8,789 nucleotides of DNA, from assembly GCA_003153875.1 (NCBI GenBank), contig PMBY01000401.1, positions 1 through 8,789 on the forward strand, read 5' to 3'. Below are positions 6,160 through 8,789 of the stretch, in pieces. This DNA comes from Myxococcales bacterium (GTDB lineage Bacteria; Myxococcota; Polyangia; Fen-1088). Made by a program: the position numbers and the translations under genes. The notes below the pieces were generated by a model. That model searched no databases, was not told where the DNA came from, and was given only the letters and a program-made list of their open reading frames with translations. Positions within the stretch are counted from its first letter, which is position 1; each line of letters opens with the position of its first letter.

Positions 6160-6166
6160 CCTCCTA
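6160..6166 (-). promoter_or_regulatory. Ribosome binding site containing the upstream stop codon
   Basis: TAGGAGG on the minus strand is both the stop (TAG, 6166-6164) of the MotA-like gene and the Shine-Dalgarno sequence for the GTG at 6151, 8 nt away. A ribosome finishing the first gene therefore uncovers the site for the second. This indicates translational coupling and supports assembly of the two proteins as one complex. Confidence 0.8.
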
Positions 6167-7027
6167 GAGCTTCCGACCGGGAATAGTCGCACCGAACTGG
6201 GCCTTCAGTGAGTCGCTCAAGTCGGCGAATGTGAGACTGAGTCGCTGAACGTTGTCTTTGAGGTGCGCGTTGAACTCGTGGAAGTCCCTGGTCGTGGTCG
6301 AAAAGGCCTGTAAGGCGGACTCGAAGCGCGCCACCGCGCCGTCGAGCCGCGCGACCGACGTGCCGAAGCCTGCCAGGGTTGACTCGGATGCGGCGCCCGC
6401 ACTGGCCCTCTGCGCGCCCAGGCGGTCGAGGTAGGTTTCGATCTGTACCATCACGGCGGTCCGCCGGTCCGACACATTGGACAAAACGCTGAGCACGGTG
6501 AGGATGACGGCAGACAGGATGCCGACCAGGGAATTGGAGAAAGCCACCGCCATACCTGACAGAGCATTCGTCAAACCCTGGCTAACCCCGAGCCCGGCGT
6601 CCCCGACGCCGCCAGTCTCGGCCGAGACCAGATGAACGATCTTACCAATCGACAGAGTGAGCCCGTAGAACGTGCCCAGCAGCCCCAGGATGATGACCAG
6701 TCCAGTCGCTGAGCGGACGAAACGCTCCGCGAACAGCATGGGCCTGAGATCGGACTGGAAACGCTCGTCGATGATCGACTGCGTGTTCGTCTCGTGCGAG
6801 CGCTGTGCGGCCTCGGTTGCGTCGCGCACGATGTGGTTCAACACGGGATGGGAAAAGGCGGTTCCGGAATCGCGAGAGCGGCGCAAATCTTTCTCCAGCG
6901 CCCCGTAGCGAGCGCGCAGCCAGAGGTTCGCCACTACGCCGAGTAGGAGCGTGGTCACCGTCGTCGCCAGGATTGCAAGACCCGTGGTATCGATGAGAGA
7001 CAGCCCCGCGAGCATTGTGCTGGTCAT
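6164..7027 (-). CDS. MotA/TolQ/ExbB-family proton-channel protein (ZorA-like)
   Basis: The 287-residue protein has three predicted membrane helices, about 16-36, 106-126 and 157-185. The second carries GLLGTFYGL (115-123) and the third GMAVAFSNSLVGI (158-170), the pattern of the MotA/TolQ/ExbB channel family and especially of ZorA-like members. The stretch between helices 1 and 2 and everything after helix 3 should be cytoplasmic. The last 75 residues (about 213-278) form an amphipathic helical tail with repeating hydrophobic spacing. It should form the multimeric ring around the membrane helix of the downstream OmpA/MotB-like protein and use ion flow to generate movement. The tail is much shorter than in the ZorA proteins I know. 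Start ATG 7027 is preferred; a TTG at 7075 would add 16 residues. Neither has a Shine-Dalgarno sequence, but a -10-like TATTAT lies 6 nt before the ATG. Confidence 0.83.
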   Translation of the reverse strand: MTSTMLAGLSLIDTTGLAILATTVTTLLLGVVANLWLRARYGALEKDLRRSRDSGTAFSHPVLNHIVRDATEAAQRSHETNTQSIIDERFQSDLRPMLFAERFVRSATGLVIILGLLGTFYGLTLSIGKIVHLVSAETGGVGDAGLGVSQGLTNALSGMAVAFSNSLVGILSAVILTVLSVLSNVSDRRTAVMVQIETYLDRLGAQRASAGAASESTLAGFGTSVARLDGAVARFESALQAFSTTTRDFHEFNAHLKDNVQRLSLTFADLSDSLKAQFGATIPGRKL

Positions 7028-7232
7028 TCGCGGATAATAGCCGGGATCCCTGGGATATTCCTCTGGGAACCGCAAAGATTCGGCACCGACCGATAGTTGC
7101 GATCGGGGGAATCATCGTACTCTCGCTGGGATGTCTTCTCTTGGGGCGGGAGTTGATTCGGAGCCAGCGGGGCCGAGCAGTGTCTCCCATCGCTTCGCAG
7201 TGAAGTGAGGAGCCTGGGACGTAGCCTTGGGC
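7028..7232. other. Spacer between TPR membrane protein and proton-channel operon
   Basis: About 205 bases lie between two same-strand genes. The spacer carries the candidate -10 before the channel operon and a weak inverted repeat (7210-7214 with 7230-7234, overlapping the TPR gene's stop). The gap length suggests the channel pair is transcribed separately from the TPR gene. No supported gene lies here. Confidence 0.5.
7034..7039 (-). promoter_or_regulatory. Candidate -10 element, possibly leaderless start
   Basis: TATTAT on the minus strand (5 of 6 to consensus) ends 6 nt before ATG 7027, so transcription would start at or beside that ATG. No recognisable -35 box is found at 16-18 nt. The geometry is identical to the promoter before the gene starting at 476. 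Confidence 0.35.
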
Positions 7233-8789
7233 TCAAGGACGCCGGTTGGGCTGCGCTGCCGAGCCCAGTCCGCCGTGCATGAGACGCGCTAGCAGTTGCT
7301 CGGCCGATTCGCGTCCGGCCATCGAGCGAAGCGTGGCCACGGCAGCCTCATGGTCCCCGGCGGTCTCCAGGGCCACGGCCAGCAAGACGCGCGTGGCCTG
7401 GTCTTCTGGCGCCCGCGCCACGGCTTGGGTCAGTGCCCTGCGTGCTTCGACCAGTCGGCCCTGGCCCGCCAAGAAACTCCCGAGTCGCACCCACAGATAC
7501 GCCAGGTCAGGCGCCAGTCTGGTAGCCTCGCGTAGGTCGGCCTCTGCGCCCGCCTGGTCCCCCTGGGCCGTCCGCGCCTGGGCGCGCATCACACGCAGAG
7601 CGATGGTGGCCGTCGACTGCGCAATGGCGCGGTCCAATTCCGCGAGCAGGCCGGGGGCCGCGAACGCAGCCCGCGGGTCGGAGGCCGCGGTTGCTTCGGG
7701 GCCGCCACCGAGTTGGCGATAGGCCAGACGTTCGGCCAGGGCGGCGTTGGATCCCGCACGCCTGACGTACACATGTGCGATGTCGTCGATGAAGACCAGT
7801 GTCCAGTCGGGGTCATGGGCCAGCGTGCGACTGGTGCGGCTGGGCGCCACCACGGCGACTTGGACGCCGTAGCGAGAAAACAGGGGGCGCCAGATCTGTG
7901 CTGGATCCGGCGAATGATCGATGCTCAGGTTTTCGAGGAAGAAATTGTCGTCGTAGACCATACGGGTGCGGCCGTCGATGAAGACCGGCAGGTCAGGCAC
8001 CTCGTGCATCAGGTATCCGCCGAAGTGGAAGGTGTTGAACAGGGGCCCTTGCACGCGTTCTTGTCTGAGAAATGCCGCCGCACCGATGGGCAGGACTCGC
8101 GCCGACCACTGGGAGCGCGGCCGCTGCGCTTGCCCCAGCCACGAGTTCGGCCGATCGAAAACCAAGGCTGTGGCAAAGGCGGCCAGCAACAGGATTGCCG
8201 TCACCGGCCCATCCAGCCACGCAAGAGCAGCCAGGCGTGGCACCCGGGCTGGCAGGGCGGCGAGGAGATGGCGGTAGCCGATGGGACCGGCGACAAAGGC
8301 TGCCAGCGGAATCATGCGCACGTGACGCGAAATCATCCAACCGCTGGCGAGCACCAGCAGCAGCTCCCACGGCTGGACCCGCGCGCGGTCGAGTGCGATG
8401 CCCAGGATCACGAGCAGGGCGATGGCGCCCAGCGGTCCCAGCAGGGCGCTGGCCTCAGTGGGCTGCCACTCGCTGATGAAGGCCAGCGACCGACTGGCGC
8501 CAAGGCCATGCACCGCCGCCAACCGGCCCAAGGGATTGGGGGACGCAAACATTGCGACAGCAGCCAGCAGTCCGACGACGAACACGCGAACCGCCACGCG
8601 CTGCCAGCCCGGTTGGCGCTCCCAGGCGCAGCGAAGCAACGTCCCCAATGCGAACAGGACGAAGAGAGCCACGCCCAGCGACACGGAGGAGCTGAGGTTC
8701 GACCACAGCACGAGCAAGGCCGGCACCGCCAGCAAGCGACCCCAGCTTGGCCGCTCGTCGACGCGAACCACGAGCAACATCTCGAGAGC
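7233..8789 (-). CDS. Polytopic membrane protein with TPR tail (5' end outside window)
   Basis: The frame is open through the right edge, so the visible 518 residues are the C-terminal part; codons 8789-8781 continue the frame before the first ATG at 8780. About seven hydrophobic segments fill the first 220 residues. A soluble domain follows, with FNTFHFGGYLMHEVPDLPVF, then FIDGRTRMVYDD, a RYGVQVAVVAP strand and DPDWTLVFIDDIAHVYVRR. This order matches a family of large bacterial integral membrane proteins resembling GT-C glycosyltransferases, where the sequence reads YNDYxWGGYL...PVFIDGR...RYGVD. In that family a WANLHG motif sits in an early helix; here it reads WSNLSSS. The last 130 or so residues contain about three TPR units (such as GDQAGAEADLREATRLAPD and GRLVEARRALTQAVARAP). 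The substrate is unknown and glycosyl transfer is not shown. The catalytic N-terminal half, if there is one, lies outside the window. Confidence 0.8.
   Translation of the reverse strand, partial: ALEMLLVVRVDERPSWGRLLAVPALLVLWSNLSSSVSLGVALFVLFALGTLLRCAWERQPGWQRVAVRVFVVGLLAAVAMFASPNPLGRLAAVHGLGASRSLAFISEWQPTEASALLGPLGAIALLVILGIALDRARVQPWELLLVLASGWMISRHVRMIPLAAFVAGPIGYRHLLAALPARVPRLAALAWLDGPVTAILLLAAFATALVFDRPNSWLGQAQRPRSQWSARVLPIGAAAFLRQERVQGPLFNTFHFGGYLMHEVPDLPVFIDGRTRMVYDDNFFLENLSIDHSPDPAQIWRPLFSRYGVQVAVVAPSRTSRTLAHDPDWTLVFIDDIAHVYVRRAGSNAALAERLAYRQLGGGPEATAASDPRAAFAAPGLLAELDRAIAQSTATIALRVMRAQARTAQGDQAGAEADLREATRLAPDLAYLWVRLGSFLAGQGRLVEARRALTQAVARAPEDQATRVLLAVALETAGDHEAAVATLRSMAGRESAEQLLARLMHGGLGSAAQPNRRP

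Noticed and set aside
5279..7027. A complete Zorya anti-phage system.
   Set aside because: Only the A- and B-like subunits are present. No helicase-nuclease (ZorD), ZorC or ZorE-type gene is adjacent on either side.
7015..7203. Plus-strand frame with a hydrophobic stretch (IVAIGGIIVLSLGCLLLG) that could be a small membrane peptide.
   Set aside because: The only start before the hydrophobic part is a TTG inside the opposing gene, with no ribosome binding site. I see no support beyond hydrophobicity.

Overview
The window is about 8.8 kb of GC-rich bacterial DNA from a Gram-negative organism. Evidence for this is two lipoprotein-type signal peptides, an OmpA/MotB peptidoglycan-binding protein and a TolQ/MotA-type inner-membrane partner. 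The mix of small Cys-rich lipoproteins, TPR-tailed membrane proteins, a B12-type radical SAM protein and orphan proton-channel pairs resembles Myxococcota or related former Deltaproteobacteria. That placement rests on gene style only and is tentative. No rRNA, tRNA, CRISPR array or insertion sequence was seen.

Layout, left to right. (1) 1-476, minus: 5' part of a lipoprotein gene that runs off the left edge, with a promoter placed so that the mRNA could be leaderless. (2) 477-819: non-coding, with one perfect 7-bp hairpin. (3) 820-1488, plus: a half-size (six-helix) MFS-type membrane protein. (4) 1492-2499, minus, convergent and only 3 nt away: a mannose-1-phosphate guanylyltransferase-like protein whose substrate motifs are largely degenerate. 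(5) 2500-2687: spacer with a hairpin that pairs fully only as minus-strand RNA, 11 nt past the next gene's stop. (6) 2688-4658, minus: a 656-residue B12-binding-type radical SAM protein with no evident partner. (7) 4776-5267, plus: a small beta-rich lipoprotein divergent from it. (8) 5279-6151 and 6164-7027, minus: a two-gene operon, upstream gene MotA/TolQ/ZorA-like and downstream gene MotB/OmpA/ZorB-like, coupled through a ribosome binding site that contains the upstream stop codon. (9) 7028-7232: spacer. (10) 7233-8789, minus: C-terminal part of a polytopic membrane protein with a periplasmic-type domain and TPR tail, cut by the right edge.

The genes do not form one obvious pathway; the window reads as several short independent units. 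The strongest functional unit is the proton-channel pair at 5279-7027. Its A and B subunits have the features of a peptidoglycan-anchored ion-driven motor, plus a long coiled coil in B and a helical tail in A. It recalls the ZorAB motor of Zorya anti-phage systems, but no ZorC, ZorD or ZorE homologue lies beside it, so it is better called an orphan Zorya/MotAB-like motor. Other items worth following are the degenerate nucleotidyltransferase and the half-MFS.
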